A stretch of 64,000 nt of DNA from Natrinema ejinorense (GCF_002494345.1 NZ_NXNI01000001.1:1984001-2048000); one strand, 5' to 3'; counted from the first letter of the stretch, positions 49,672 to 59,156 are shown. Translations and numbers: made by a program. Notes: a model not told the origin generated them from the sequence alone.

Positions 49672-50505
49672 TTACCGATCGCTCGAGCCCCCAGCCAGCC
49701 CCGGATAGTCGGCGACGACCCCGTCGACGCCGGCGGCTGCGAGGTCGTCGAACTGGATCCAGTTCGTCGCCGTCCAGACGTTGACCGCCCGCCCCTCGTC
49801 GTGGGCCACGGCGAGAACGTCGACCGCGGGCGCTTCGTCCGACAGCCCTGCGTACGCCGTCGCGGTCAGTTCCGTCCCGGAAATCGCGTTTCGCGGCGGG
49901 TGGATCGCCTCGCAGTCGTAGCGACGCGCGATCTCGAGGCCGGCCTCGAGGTCGTCCCAGATCAACGGTGCGGCTGCGTACGTGGTCGTGGCCGCCCGGA
50001 GCGCCGCGATCGCCCCCTCGCAAAACGACGAAAAGAGGAGGTCGCCGTCGAAGGCCCTACAGTCGGCGACGACGCGCTCGACGAACGGCTGCCACACCGC
50101 CCGTCGCCGGGCACGCTCGTCCGGGGAAAGCGACTCCCCGATTCGCAGGTCGGTCGTCCCGGGGGTCTTCAGTTCCACGTTGATACCGACCGTCTCTGGA
50201 ACCGCCGCGAGTAGCTCCGACAGCGTCGGGATCGTGGCATCGGTGCCCAACACCCGCGTCTCCCGTAGTTCCTCGAGGGGCGTCTCCCAGACGAGTCCGG
50301 TGGCGTCGGTGAGCGCTCGCCCGTCGCGACGTTCCCCGAGACGCTCGTCGTGGACGACCACCGGCGTCCCGCAGGCCGCCGGCTGGACGTCGATCTCGAG
50401 CATCGCGGTCTCCTCGTGAGCGGCCGCCCGCTGGGCAGCAGCGACGGTGTTCTCGGGCGCGACGCCGGCGTAGCCGCGGTGTGCGATGACGGCGGGACGG
50501 GGCAT
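49672..50505 (-). CDS. Glycerophosphodiester phosphodiesterase
   Basis: 277 residues, GDPD family TIM barrel. It starts AVIAHRGYAGVAPENT with catalytic His, and AMLEIDVQPAACGTPVVVHD holds the metal-binding Glu-Asp and second His. It hydrolyses glycerophosphodiesters, here perhaps from archaeal lipid or phosphate recovery. It is separated by 280 bases from the oxidase gene; nothing else is evident in that gap apart from the short frame noted there. Confidence 0.92.
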   Translation of the reverse strand: MPRPAVIAHRGYAGVAPENTVAAAQRAAAHEETAMLEIDVQPAACGTPVVVHDERLGERRDGRALTDATGLVWETPLEELRETRVLGTDATIPTLSELLAAVPETVGINVELKTPGTTDLRIGESLSPDERARRRAVWQPFVERVVADCRAFDGDLLFSSFCEGAIAALRAATTTYAAAPLIWDDLEAGLEIARRYDCEAIHPPRNAISGTELTATAYAGLSDEAPAVDVLAVAHDEGRAVNVWTATNWIQFDDLAAAGVDGVVADYPGLAGGSSDR

Positions 50506-50611
50506 AGCGGATCGACGATCGGCCGGCTAATGGAAGCTCCGAAGACGGACGGAGCGGCGACGTGGCGTCTCCCGGCCAGCCGTTGATGCGTCTGCTCCGT
50601 GAACGTCCGGT

Positions 50612-50869
50612 ATGACCGAGCCCACCCTTACGGACGTCGAACGCGCCCTCGATCGTGCCGCCGGCCTCGAGACCGCGGAGGCCGTCTCGGTGTTGCGAAC
50701 GGCCCGACAGGACGTTCGGGATCTGGCGAACAACCCTGACGTGGACGAGGAGCGGCGACAGGAACTGGAAACCCGACTCGAGCAGCGGATCCGCGAGGTC
50801 AAAGAGCGCGACGCCTACGACAGCGGGCTGGGATCGGCGATGAACCCGGCCGAGGACGACGCCCCATAA
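50612..50869 (+). CDS. Conserved small helical hypothetical protein (85 aa)
   Basis: Soluble, acidic and highly charged, with two long amphipathic helices (DVERALDRAAGLETAEAVSV; LETRLEQRIREVKERDAY). No known domain. It is divergent from the phosphodiesterase gene and 210 bases before npdG. A coiled-coil interaction role is possible. Confidence 0.65.
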   Translation: MTEPTLTDVERALDRAAGLETAEAVSVLRTARQDVRDLANNPDVDEERRQELETRLEQRIREVKERDAYDSGLGSAMNPAEDDAP

Positions 50870-51048
50870 GAGCGTGTCCGAGCGCCGTCTAACGGCGTCG
50901 CCCACGGTCGTGAACGCTGGACACTATCGCGTGCGGGAGCGCTCCGGCGGGGAGAGAGACACGTCGCTTGGACGTCTCCGTCTCTGTGACCGTCGATCCA
51001 CTGTCGACTCCGTCCGAGGAGCCGGCGATATCGGCCGATCTCCGGCCC

Positions 51049-51056
51049 CTTTATTC
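51049..51056 (+). promoter_or_regulatory. Promoter of npdG
   Basis: CTTTATTC is centred about 28 bases before the ATG, so the transcript would be leaderless. The 150 bases before it contain no gene. Confidence 0.5.
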
Positions 51057-51079
51057 GGGTGCCGTCCCGAGGGGGACGT

Positions 51080-51748
51080 ATGCGAATTGCACTGCTTGGC
51101 GGCACTGGCGACATCGGCGAAGGACTCGCACTTCGGTTCGCACGCGATACGAGCCACGAGATCCTCATCGGCTCGAGGGATCCCGAGAAGGCCCGCGACG
51201 CGGTCGCGGAGTACGAGGACGAACTCGAGGCGCGCGGTGCCGAGGCGGACATCAAGGGCTTCGGAAACGAGATGGCTGCCGACCGCGCCGACGTGGTCGT
51301 CCTCAGCGTCCCGCCGTACTACGCCGGCGACACCGTCGAGGCGGTCGCCGACAGTCTCGATTCCGACTCGGTTCTGGTCACCCCTGCGGTCGGCATGCAG
51401 GGCGACGAGGACGGGCTCCACTACCACCCGCCCGACGCCGGGAGCGTCACCCAGCTCGTCGCCGGCCGGGCTCCCGACGACGTACCGGTCGTCGGTGCCT
51501 TCCACAACCTCGCGGCCGACGCGTTATCGAATCTGGACAACGATCTGGACCTCGACACGCTCGTCGTCGCCGACGACGACGACGCCAAAGAAACCGTCCT
51601 GTCGGTCTCGAACGAGATCGAGGGGCTGCGCGCACTCGAGGCCGGGCCGCTCGCCAACGCCGCCGAAGTCGAGAGCGTCACGCCGCTGGTCATCAACATC
51701 GCGAAGTACAACGAGGGAATGCACGACGTCGGCGTGAAGTGGATCTAG
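51080..51748 (+). CDS. npdG: F420H2:NADP+ oxidoreductase
   Basis: 222 residues. The opening MRIALLGGTGDIGEGLALRF is the NADP-binding glycine-rich loop, then LIGSRDPEKARDAV fixes the phosphate; VVGAFHNLAADAL is a family core segment. It exchanges hydride between F420H2 and NADP. The ATG at 51080 is 28 bases after a TATA-like CTTTATTC (51049-51056). It supplies reduced cofactor for F420 enzymes such as the LLM oxidoreductase at 37.6-38.6 kb. Confidence 0.9.
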   Translation: MRIALLGGTGDIGEGLALRFARDTSHEILIGSRDPEKARDAVAEYEDELEARGAEADIKGFGNEMAADRADVVVLSVPPYYAGDTVEAVADSLDSDSVLVTPAVGMQGDEDGLHYHPPDAGSVTQLVAGRAPDDVPVVGAFHNLAADALSNLDNDLDLDTLVVADDDDAKETVLSVSNEIEGLRALEAGPLANAAEVESVTPLVINIAKYNEGMHDVGVKWI

Positions 51749-51828
51749 TGGCGGTCCACGCCCCCACTGGGGGGTCGAATCCGACGGTCTACTCCCCGTC
51801 GACCCTGCAGTCGACGGGTGGAACGGGA

Positions 51829-52740
51829 CTAGGACCGACTCACGTCGACGCCTCGCGATGACTCCCGCTCGAGCGTCGTCACGGCGATCCCCACGATCAC
51901 GACGACCCCGCCGATCACCGTGATCGCGTCGGGGACCTCCGAGAGCAAGACGAGCGCGAGGAGGGTCGCACCGACGGGCTCGCCCAGCCAGGCGACGCTG
52001 ACGACGACCGACTCGAGGTGCTCGAGGGCCCAGTTACTCACCGTATGGCCGACGATGCCGGGGCCGACGGCCAGGCCGAGAAAGAGCAGCCACTCGCGGG
52101 GGGAGTAGCCGACGTAGGAATGGCCCTGGACGCCGACGAGGAGGAACAGCGTGACGACGCAAACACCGTAGACGACGGTCACGTAGGGTAACACGGGAAC
52201 GCGCTGGCGGATCGAACGACCGGCCAGTACGTAGCCGGCGACGGTTATCGCGCCGAGTACCGCGAGCGCGTTCCCACGGAGCGTCACGCCGGCGAGGCCG
52301 TTCCGTCCGACGCTCCCCAGCGACATCGCGGTGGCTCCGGCGATCGTGACAGCAATCCCCACAACCGTCCCGCGGCCGATCCGCTCGCCGAGGAACAGCC
52401 CCGCCCCGAGCGCCACGAAGACCGGCTGACTCTGGACGAGCGTGACGCTCGCGGCGACGCTCGTCCGCTCGAGGCTCGCGAACCAGGCCGCGAAGTGGAC
52501 GGCCAGCGCGATGCCGGCGAGGACGGCCCCCACGAGGTCGCGACGCGAGAGGCCAGCGAAGGCCCCGCGGTGACGGGTAACGGCCAGCGGGGCGACGAGT
52601 CCCGTCGTAAAGAGCACGCGATAGAAGGCCGCGACCGAACTGGGAGCGTCGCTCCAACGGACCAGAATCGCGCTCGTGCTCGTCGCGACCACCGCGACGG
52701 CGAGCGCGAGCGTCGGCGTGGCCTCGAAATCGACGGTCAC
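51829..52740 (-). CDS. EamA/DMT-family transporter
   Basis: 303 residues with ten predicted TM helices in two related halves, as in drug/metabolite transporters. Typical parts are FYRVLFTTGLVAPLAVT, SLERTSVAASVTLVQSQPVF and the second half GHTVSNWALEHLESVVVSVA then WLGEPVGATLLALVLL. Substrate unknown. Confidence 0.92.
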   Translation of the reverse strand: MTVDFEATPTLALAVAVVATSTSAILVRWSDAPSSVAAFYRVLFTTGLVAPLAVTRHRGAFAGLSRRDLVGAVLAGIALAVHFAAWFASLERTSVAASVTLVQSQPVFVALGAGLFLGERIGRGTVVGIAVTIAGATAMSLGSVGRNGLAGVTLRGNALAVLGAITVAGYVLAGRSIRQRVPVLPYVTVVYGVCVVTLFLLVGVQGHSYVGYSPREWLLFLGLAVGPGIVGHTVSNWALEHLESVVVSVAWLGEPVGATLLALVLLSEVPDAITVIGGVVVIVGIAVTTLERESSRGVDVSRS

Positions 52741-52794
52741 ATCGATGTCGACGGGGCCGCGAAACTAAACGGATTCCGAAACGAAGCGGGATCC

Positions 52795-53403
52795 TTACTC
52801 GTCGGGCAGCTGCGTCCCGCGGTAGATCGACGCGAGCTCGAGGTCGACGTCGTCCAGACCGACGATGATGTCCTCCTCGGGCGAGAGGTCCTCGGCCTCC
52901 CACCCCTCGAGGAAGGCGACGGCGTCCTCGCGGGCAGCGTAGGGGCGGGGATCGATCCCCATCGGGTCCTCCGCCGCTTCCTTGTCGGTAATGAGAACGA
53001 AGTTGGCTTCGGTCGCGTCGATGAGGTCTGCGGTCTCGTAGTCGGTCGTCCAGGCACCGGCGATCGGCGAGTCAGGCGTCGACGATACTTTGTAGGCGAA
53101 CAGACAGCCCGGCGAGTCGAAGACGGCCGCCAGCCCGTTTTCGTGGACGAGCTGGCCCTTGCCGTAGTACTTGGTCGCTGGCATCCCACAGACTGCACAG
53201 CGGTGCCCCTCGGGAAACTCGAATGGACCGTCCTCGACGTTCTCGATCGAGGGCTCGTACACCTGCGGTGGCGGCTCGTCGTCGGTGTCTCCGTTCCCGT
53301 CGTTCCCAGGTCGGGCACCGCCCAGACAGCCCGCGATACCCGTGGCCACGCCGACCCCGAGCGCACCCAGTAGCCCCCGCCGCTCGAGCGCGTCGTCACA
53401 CAT
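52795..53403 (-). CDS. nosL: NosL-like copper-binding lipoprotein
   Basis: 202 residues. A lipoprotein signal (ALGVGVATGIAGC) is followed by an acidic linker and the NosL signature HRCAVCGMPATKYYGKGQ (Cys-x2-Cys-Gly-Met), then FDSPGCLFAYKV. NosL delivers Cu(I) to nitrous oxide reductase. No nosZ is present in this window, so it may serve a distant nosZ or another copper site; the CuA-d1 protein is 22 kb away. The ATG at 53403 is set by the signal peptide. Confidence 0.9.
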   Translation of the reverse strand: MCDDALERRGLLGALGVGVATGIAGCLGGARPGNDGNGDTDDEPPPQVYEPSIENVEDGPFEFPEGHRCAVCGMPATKYYGKGQLVHENGLAAVFDSPGCLFAYKVSSTPDSPIAGAWTTDYETADLIDATEANFVLITDKEAAEDPMGIDPRPYAAREDAVAFLEGWEAEDLSPEEDIIVGLDDVDLELASIYRGTQLPDE

Positions 53404-53491
53404 ACCCGCCTCTAGGGCCCCACCGATCAAAGCCGACGTGGTTCAGCTATCGAATGCGACGGTCCGGCCATCGATCCCGGATCCGGGTCGG

Positions 53492-53971
53492 CTACTCGAG
53501 CCGCGATTTCGCGAGGCGATGACGACTCCGGAACATGGCCTCGAAGCCGACCTTCGACAGCGGCGCGACCGCGTCGCCGAGTCCGCCAAGCGGCAGTTCG
53601 TACTCGACGCGGTCGTGGATCACCGTCCGGTCGCCGTCGGCGTGGAACGTGTGGGTGTGTACCCAGTGGTCGAACAGGCCGTGAACCATCTCGTCGCGGA
53701 AGTACGCCGAGCCATCGTCGCGCTCGCGGGCCGTGATCACCGACGTCCAGTGTTGGCGCGGTCCCACGCCGAACGGGCGGATCGACAGCGCGATTTCCGC
53801 CCCGGGCTCGAGCACGTCCGGGTCTGACTCGCCCTCGGAGCCGATCACGCGCTCGACCCGCATCCCCATCCAGTCGGGCGTTACCGCCTCGAGCCCCGAA
53901 ACACGGGAGTTGAACGCCCAGACGTCTTCGAACGGCGAGTCAACGGTCGTTTCGCGTTCGTAGGTCGGCAT
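53492..53971 (-). CDS. SRPBCC-fold (START/Bet v1-like) protein
   Basis: 159 residues. Strand-helix pattern MPTYERETTVDSPFEDVWAF, FGVGPRQHWTSVI, DGDRTVIHDRVEYELPLG is that of the polyketide-cyclase/SRPBCC fold, which holds hydrophobic ligands. No enzymatic residues can be assigned. The ATG at 53971 is used because the first strand starts there. Confidence 0.85.
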   Translation of the reverse strand: MPTYERETTVDSPFEDVWAFNSRVSGLEAVTPDWMGMRVERVIGSEGESDPDVLEPGAEIALSIRPFGVGPRQHWTSVITARERDDGSAYFRDEMVHGLFDHWVHTHTFHADGDRTVIHDRVEYELPLGGLGDAVAPLSKVGFEAMFRSRHRLAKSRLE

Positions 53972-54067
53972 GGCGTGGTCTCCTCGGGCAGCCAACATAA
54001 AAACGTGGGTCCCAAACGGCGAACGCCACGGACCCGAACCCCGGTGGCGACGGAGAGCCCCGAGTAC

Positions 54068-54496
54068 CTACTTCAACCGCTCTTGCAGGAAAGACGGGTG
54101 GGCCGCAGTGACGCCGTCGATCTCGAGCAACTCGTCGGAGATGATCTCGCCAAGCGAGTCGCCGTCTTCGGCGCGCACTTCGGCCATCAGCATGTGGTCA
54201 CCGCTGGAACTGTACAGTGCTTCGACCTCCGCGAGATCCTTGATCGCCTGTGTCGCCTCGACGTAGCGTTCGCTCGCGACGTCGAGTCCGACCAGCGCGA
54301 TCGTCTGGCTCGAGAGCTTTTTCGGGTCCACGTCGGCCGAGTAGCCGACGATGACGCCCTCCTCCTCGAGCTGATTGATGTATTTTCGGACCGTCGGTTT
54401 CGAGACGTTCGCCCGCTCGGCGATCTCGGCGTAGGACGCCTGTGCGTCCTCCTCGAGGACTTCGAGGATACGATCTTCCGTCGCCTGGGTACTCAT
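54068..54496 (-). CDS. Lrp/AsnC-family transcription regulator
   Basis: 142 residues. The helix-turn-helix (SYAEIAERANVSKPTVRKYI) is followed by the RAM effector domain (VEALYSSSGDHMLMAEVRAE). Lrp proteins sense amino acids and related ligands and control metabolic genes. Its start overlaps the start region of a divergent membrane-protein gene, so the two probably share control. Confidence 0.93.
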   Translation of the reverse strand: MSTQATEDRILEVLEEDAQASYAEIAERANVSKPTVRKYINQLEEEGVIVGYSADVDPKKLSSQTIALVGLDVASERYVEATQAIKDLAEVEALYSSSGDHMLMAEVRAEDGDSLGEIISDELLEIDGVTAAHPSFLQERLK

Positions 54497-54965
54497 GAGA
54501 GTATGTTTTGCTCCGGCGGAAAAATATCTTTTGTATCCGAAAACGACGGATATCCGAACGGAAGCGCGCTGGGACGGCCGTCTCGAGGATCGGATACCGA
54601 CAGTCGTAACCGCCGGACTTATCGCTCACTGGGGCCTGTTCGGACACTGGATGGTCGATCCGAATCTCGTTAGCGGTGCCGTCTGGGTAGTCTGTGGGTT
54701 CGCGATCGTGGGCCTGGGCTGGCTCATCGCGGTCCGTGGGCGAGTGGAACTACACGCGAACTACGACGAGTCGGTCGACCCGACGTACGCCGCTCGGTGG
54801 GCCGGCGGGACGGGCCTGCTCATGGGGGTGCTCGTCGTGGCGTATGGCGTCCGTGAGATGCGCTACGGCTTCGAATCGCGCCTGCTCGCCGGGCTGATCG
54901 TTGCCCTGCTCGTCCTGAGCTACGTTTCGAAACTGTTCGCCGGCGGATTCGGTAGCCGTGAGTAG
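54495..54965 (+). CDS. Membrane protein with about four helices, start uncertain
   Basis: 156 residues if the ATG at 54495 is used, which overlaps the divergent regulator start. TM segments are VVTAGLIAHWGLFGHWMV, AVWVVCGFAIVGLGWLIAV, GTGLLMGVLVVAYGV and LAGLIVALLVLSYVSKLF. The first helix starts near base 54600, so a start at 54651 would cut it. A TTG at 54531 is a third possibility. No family recognised. Confidence 0.65.
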   Translation: MRVCFAPAEKYLLYPKTTDIRTEARWDGRLEDRIPTVVTAGLIAHWGLFGHWMVDPNLVSGAVWVVCGFAIVGLGWLIAVRGRVELHANYDESVDPTYAARWAGGTGLLMGVLVVAYGVREMRYGFESRLLAGLIVALLVLSYVSKLFAGGFGSRE

Positions 54966-55038
54966 TTGACACGCGATCCCGGCAGCGGTATCGAACGGAC
55001 CGACATATTGAAGTCACACAACAGGTGAGTGAGGGTAC

Positions 55039-56208
55039 ATGTTCGTCGGCGATCGAGACGTCCGCTCCGTCCTCCCGGCTCTGGCGCTCGCAGTCGTCCT
55101 CCTCACGGCAGGCTGTGTCTCCGTGCCGAGTGCCGGTCCCGATCCGGCGGCCCTCGAGGACGAGGTCACCGCGGCCGACCCGCCCGACGAGGTCACCGCG
55201 ACGGTCGTCAGTACCCGGACGGTCGACGGTGAAACGATCCGAACTACCGAGGCGGTCTGGCTCCGTGCGGATGGACGGAGTCGGATCGAGACGGAATCGA
55301 GCGGAGCCGGTACCGTCATCGTCGACGACGGAACCCAACGCTGGCACTACGATGCCACTCGTGACTGGGTGACTCGACTCGAGACCGATCCGACCGCGCT
55401 GTCGATCCTCGAAGGGCTGTACGTACAGCAGCAACGATACCTCGAGGCGTACGAGATGACGGCGGTCGAGGAGGACGCGGTCGATGGCCGGGACACCTAC
55501 CACGTCACGTTCGACCCGCCGGCGAACGAGACGATCGAACGATCGATCAGCGTGTTGATCCAGGATACGGAGTACGTCATCCCGCTGGCGACCAGCGACG
55601 TCGAACACGCCGAACGCGGCGCTGATCGCGTGGAGGTCTGGTACGATCAGGAGACGCTGTTCCCGGTCAAACAGACGATCGAGGGCGACGGTGTCGTACT
55701 GGAACGAACCTACCGAAACCTCTCGATCGACGGTGGAATCGACGACGAGCGGTTCGAATTCGATCCGGCGGCCGTGGGCGGCACCGAGACCGACGTCGAG
55801 TCGATCGCACTGCCATCGATCGACGACTACGAAACCCTCACAGCAGCCGACGAAGCCGTCCCGTTCACGGTTGCCGAACCGCCGGCGAGCGCGCTGCCAG
55901 CGGGCGTCGAACTCGATTCGATTACGGGATACGAGTTCCCGGACGAGAATCGAACGCAGGTGTCGCTCCAGTACCGGAGCGGGGACGACGAGACGGTGTC
56001 GGTCACCACGAGCGACGGCCCGCGTCGGTTCGCGGTCGGCGGCGAGGCGGTCCCGGTCGGAACCGCGACGGGAACGATCGCCGAAACCGACGAAGGGACG
56101 GAACTGCAGTGGTCGTGTGGTGAATCGTACTACTCGGTTTTCGTCGAGGACAGCTTCGACGACGGAACGGCAGTCACGGTCGGTGAATCCCTCGATCTCG
56201 ACTGTTGA
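55039..56208 (+). CDS. Lipoprotein with LolA-like (DUF2092-type) fold
   Basis: 389 residues. A Sec lipoprotein signal (ALALAVVLLTAGC) precedes a beta-rich domain with repeated strands such as WLRADGRSRIETESSG, RWHYDATRDWVTRLET and DTYHVTFDPPAN, which resembles LolA/LolB-like lipid-binding proteins. A second beta region (DSITGYEFPDENRTQVSLQY) follows from about 280 and resembles DUF4367. It ends in a single Cys. Role unknown in archaea, which have no outer membrane. Confidence 0.8.
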   Translation: MFVGDRDVRSVLPALALAVVLLTAGCVSVPSAGPDPAALEDEVTAADPPDEVTATVVSTRTVDGETIRTTEAVWLRADGRSRIETESSGAGTVIVDDGTQRWHYDATRDWVTRLETDPTALSILEGLYVQQQRYLEAYEMTAVEEDAVDGRDTYHVTFDPPANETIERSISVLIQDTEYVIPLATSDVEHAERGADRVEVWYDQETLFPVKQTIEGDGVVLERTYRNLSIDGGIDDERFEFDPAAVGGTETDVESIALPSIDDYETLTAADEAVPFTVAEPPASALPAGVELDSITGYEFPDENRTQVSLQYRSGDDETVSVTTSDGPRRFAVGGEAVPVGTATGTIAETDEGTELQWSCGESYYSVFVEDSFDDGTAVTVGESLDLDC

Positions 56209-56239
56209 CTGGTGTCATCGTCTCACCGGAGACTGACAC

Positions 56240-56315
56240 AAAAAACGGCTGACGACAGTCGGGAACGAGACGGCGACCGACTGCCGGCTATGGGACTCGC
56301 GAATCGGTTCGCGAG
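56240..56315 (-). terminator. Hairpin and T-run after korB
   Basis: One base after the korB stop is a perfect 8-base stem (CTCGCGAA/TTCGCGAG, 56296-56315) with a 4-base loop. About 50 bases further on the minus strand reads TTTTTT (56240-56245). The T-run alone would be a plausible archaeal terminator; the hairpin may protect the 3' end. Confidence 0.45.
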
Positions 56316-56316
56316 A

Positions 56317-57252
56317 TCAGGTGTGACGCTCGAGCAGATCGTAGCTGCGCTCCCACTCGGCGTCGTCGTCGAAGTACCGTTCCGCAAGGGGCTGGTCGGG
56401 CAACTCGCCGACGGCGGACTTCTCCGCCTGGTAGGACGGCCGATCCTCGTCGACGTAGTAGCGGCCGGTCAGGACGGTCCCCTCGTTGAGGACGTCCTCG
56501 GTCTCGTGCATCATTTCCGCGGCCTCGCGCCGGTCGGTGACGTCGTGGTCGTAGTCGTCGGATTCCTGGATGTCGATGTAGGGGACGTACTGCCGGGCGT
56601 CCTTGTTCCAGGTCGGACACTGGGTCAGGAAGTCGACGTGGGCGAAGCCGTCGTGTTCGATGGCCTCCGCGATGATCTCCTTTGCCTGGTTCGGGTTGAC
56701 GGCGGCGGTGCGGGCGACGTAGCTCGCACCGGCGGTCAGTGACAGCGACAGCGGCCGCAGCGGCGTCTTCGCGCTGCCGGATGGCTGGGTCTTGGACTTG
56801 TGACCCTTCGGGCTCGTGGGCGAGGTCTGGCCCTTCGTCAGGCCGAAGATCTCGTTGTTGAACACGATGTAGGTCATGTCGTGGTTCTCCCGGGCCGTGT
56901 GGATGAAGTGGTTTCCACCGATCCCGTAGCCATCGCCGTCACCGCCCGCGGCGATGACCTCGAGGTCGGTGTTCGCCAGTTTGGCGGCACGGGCCACGGG
57001 CAGCGAGCGCCCGTGGATCGTGTGGAAGCCGTACGTGTCGAGATAGCTGTTCAGTTTGCCGGAACAACCGATCCCGGTGACGGTCAGTACTTCTTCGGGC
57101 GTCTTGCCGACCTCCGGCAGCGCCTGTTTCAGCGACTTCAGGACGCCGAAGTCGCCACAGCCCGGACACCAGGTCGGCTGGGGTTCGACGCCGGGCGTGA
57201 ACTCGTCCCGGTCGATCTCCCGTTCCTCTCCGATCGCGTTAAATGCACTCAT
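56317..57252 (-). CDS. korB: 2-oxoacid:ferredoxin oxidoreductase, beta subunit
   Basis: 311 residues; thiamine diphosphate subunit of a CoA-acylating oxidoreductase that decarboxylates 2-oxoacids and reduces ferredoxin. The Fe-S/ThDP opening is TWCPGCGDFG, the TPP motif is in AAGGDGDGYGIGGNHFIHTA, followed by YIVFNNEIFGLTKGQTSPT. Haloarchaeal KorAB acts on 2-oxoglutarate or pyruvate; sequence alone does not separate them, so the symbol follows common use. It follows korA by two bases. Confidence 0.9.
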   Translation of the reverse strand: MSAFNAIGEEREIDRDEFTPGVEPQPTWCPGCGDFGVLKSLKQALPEVGKTPEEVLTVTGIGCSGKLNSYLDTYGFHTIHGRSLPVARAAKLANTDLEVIAAGGDGDGYGIGGNHFIHTARENHDMTYIVFNNEIFGLTKGQTSPTSPKGHKSKTQPSGSAKTPLRPLSLSLTAGASYVARTAAVNPNQAKEIIAEAIEHDGFAHVDFLTQCPTWNKDARQYVPYIDIQESDDYDHDVTDRREAAEMMHETEDVLNEGTVLTGRYYVDEDRPSYQAEKSAVGELPDQPLAERYFDDDAEWERSYDLLERHT

Positions 57253-57254
57253 GG

Positions 57255-59156
57255 TTAGTCACCTGCTGCGGGTTCGATTCGTACCTGTGCGGTCGGTTCG
57301 CGGTCCTCCTCGGCGAGGTTGACCTCGTAGCCCTCGACGATCTCGGCGGGCTCGAACGGATTGCCGTTGTACTTCAGCAGACTGGTCATCTTCTCGCCGA
57401 AGCGGCCCAGTTCCTTCTGGATCAGGCCGCGGAACTGTGCGGTGGCGTTCATTTCGACGACCATCGCCTCGTCGACGCTCTCGAGGAACTCGGTCACCTC
57501 GGTCTCGGGGAACGGCATCATGTCGGAGACGCCGATGCCTTTCACCGAGTGGCCGTTCTCGTTGAGCCGTTCGACGGCCTCCTGAACGGCACCCTGTGAG
57601 GAGCCCCACGTGATGATTCCGTACTCGGCCGTCTCGTCGCCGAAGTAGGTCTGGTTGGACTCGTGTTCCTCGTCGAGTTCCTCGCGGATGGAGTCGAGCT
57701 TCTCGATGCGGCGGGTCATCTGTGCGACGCGGTTGTCGGGATCCTCGCTGATGTGGCCGACGGGCGAGTGTTCGTTCCCGGTTGCGAGGTAGCGACCGCC
57801 CTTCTGGCCGGGTAACGACCGTGGGGCGACGTTGTTCTCGGCGTCAGCGTAGTTGAACCGCTTGAATTTGCCGCTCGCGTCGTGAGCCGCTTCCGCGAGC
57901 TCGTCCTCGGTCAGCGTCGCTCCCAGATCGGGCTCGGGCTCGCGGTCGAAGAACTCGACGTCCACGTTCTTGTTCTCGCCGGAGAGTTTCTGATCGTAGA
58001 TGATGATCGACGGGATCTGATAATCCCACGCGATCTCGAAGGCGAGTCGTGTCTGTTCGTAGGCTTCCTCGATGTTGCCCGGAGCGAAGACGACCCGCGA
58101 GGAGTCGCCCTGACTCGTGTAGAGGACGAACTCGAGGTCGCCCTGTTCGGGTTTCGTCGGCATCCCGGTCGAGGGGCCGGCTCGCATCGACTCGACGAGA
58201 ACCAGCGGCGTCTCGGTCATCTCGGCGAGGCCGAGCGGTTCGCTCATGAGCGCGAAGCCACCGCCCGAAGAGCCGGACATGGCCTTCGCACCCGCGTGGC
58301 TCGCACCGAGGGCGAGCGCCGCGGCGGCGATTTCGTCTTCGACCTGCTCGGAGACGCCGCCCATGTCGGGGAAGTTCTGGGCGAGGATGGTGAAGACGTC
58401 CGTCCACGGCGTCATCGGATAGCCGGCAATGAACCGACAGCCGGCGTCGATGGCACCGTAGGCGATCGCGTTCGAACCCGACAGCAGCGCCTGTTCGGTC
58501 TCGTGAGAGCCCGTTGGGGCGCGCAGTTCGTGCTCGAACTCGTACTCCTCGTTGATCGTCTCGTAGGCCTCGTGGAGGATCTCGAGGTTCGCCTCGAGAA
58601 CGTCTCCACCCATGGCGTCGGACATCAGGTCCTCGATGTGCTCGAGGTCCATCTCGAGCAGCGCCGCCGTCACGCCGACGCCGGCAGTGTTGCGCATGAC
58701 CTCGCGACCGTGCTCCCGCGCGAGGGACCGAAGGTCCATCGGGAAGACGTGCCAGTCGTTCTCCTCGGCGCGCTCGTGGAGGTCGATCGCCTCGACGTCT
58801 TCCTCGCTGATGAGACCCTCGTCGTAGACGATGATGCCGCCCTCGCGGAGATCGTCGAGATTCTCCGAGAGGGGTTTGACCTCTTCGTTGCCGTAGTAGG
58901 CGTCTTCCTGTGGATTGCGGGCGAAGGAGTCGCCCAGCGAGAGCAGGAAGTTATAGCCGTCACCACGTGACTGTACCTCCCGGTCTGCGGCCCGGATCTC
59001 GACGTACGTGTGGCCACCGCGAATCCGCGACGGATAGTGGCGGTGTGTAAACACGTCGAGTCCCGAGCGCATCAGCGCCTTGGCAAAGTTCTGGCTCGTC
59101 GAGTCGATCCCGTCGCCGGAACCGCCCGCGATTCGCCAGATAAGTTCGTCGCTCAT
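57255..59156 (-). CDS. korA: 2-oxoacid:ferredoxin oxidoreductase, fused gamma-alpha subunit
   Basis: 633 residues. The N-terminal gamma domain (LIWRIAGGSGDGIDSTSQNF) is joined to the alpha domain from about residue 220 (ALLSGSNAIAYGAIDAGCRF, MAGYPMTP-like FIAGYPMTPWTDVF). The GMPTKPEQGDLEFVLY segment is the CoA-linked active-site part of this family. It leads the korAB operon. A TATA-like GCTTTAGGC lies about 58 bases upstream (59210-59219), giving a leader of perhaps 30 bases. Confidence 0.9.
   Translation of the reverse strand: MSDELIWRIAGGSGDGIDSTSQNFAKALMRSGLDVFTHRHYPSRIRGGHTYVEIRAADREVQSRGDGYNFLLSLGDSFARNPQEDAYYGNEEVKPLSENLDDLREGGIIVYDEGLISEEDVEAIDLHERAEENDWHVFPMDLRSLAREHGREVMRNTAGVGVTAALLEMDLEHIEDLMSDAMGGDVLEANLEILHEAYETINEEYEFEHELRAPTGSHETEQALLSGSNAIAYGAIDAGCRFIAGYPMTPWTDVFTILAQNFPDMGGVSEQVEDEIAAAALALGASHAGAKAMSGSSGGGFALMSEPLGLAEMTETPLVLVESMRAGPSTGMPTKPEQGDLEFVLYTSQGDSSRVVFAPGNIEEAYEQTRLAFEIAWDYQIPSIIIYDQKLSGENKNVDVEFFDREPEPDLGATLTEDELAEAAHDASGKFKRFNYADAENNVAPRSLPGQKGGRYLATGNEHSPVGHISEDPDNRVAQMTRRIEKLDSIREELDEEHESNQTYFGDETAEYGIITWGSSQGAVQEAVERLNENGHSVKGIGVSDMMPFPETEVTEFLESVDEAMVVEMNATAQFRGLIQKELGRFGEKMTSLLKYNGNPFEPAEIVEGYEVNLAEEDREPTAQVRIEPAAGD

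Noticed and set aside
54966-55038. Third copy of the palindromic element near TTGACACGCGATC
   Set aside because: Shares only about ten bases with the element and has no matching arms.
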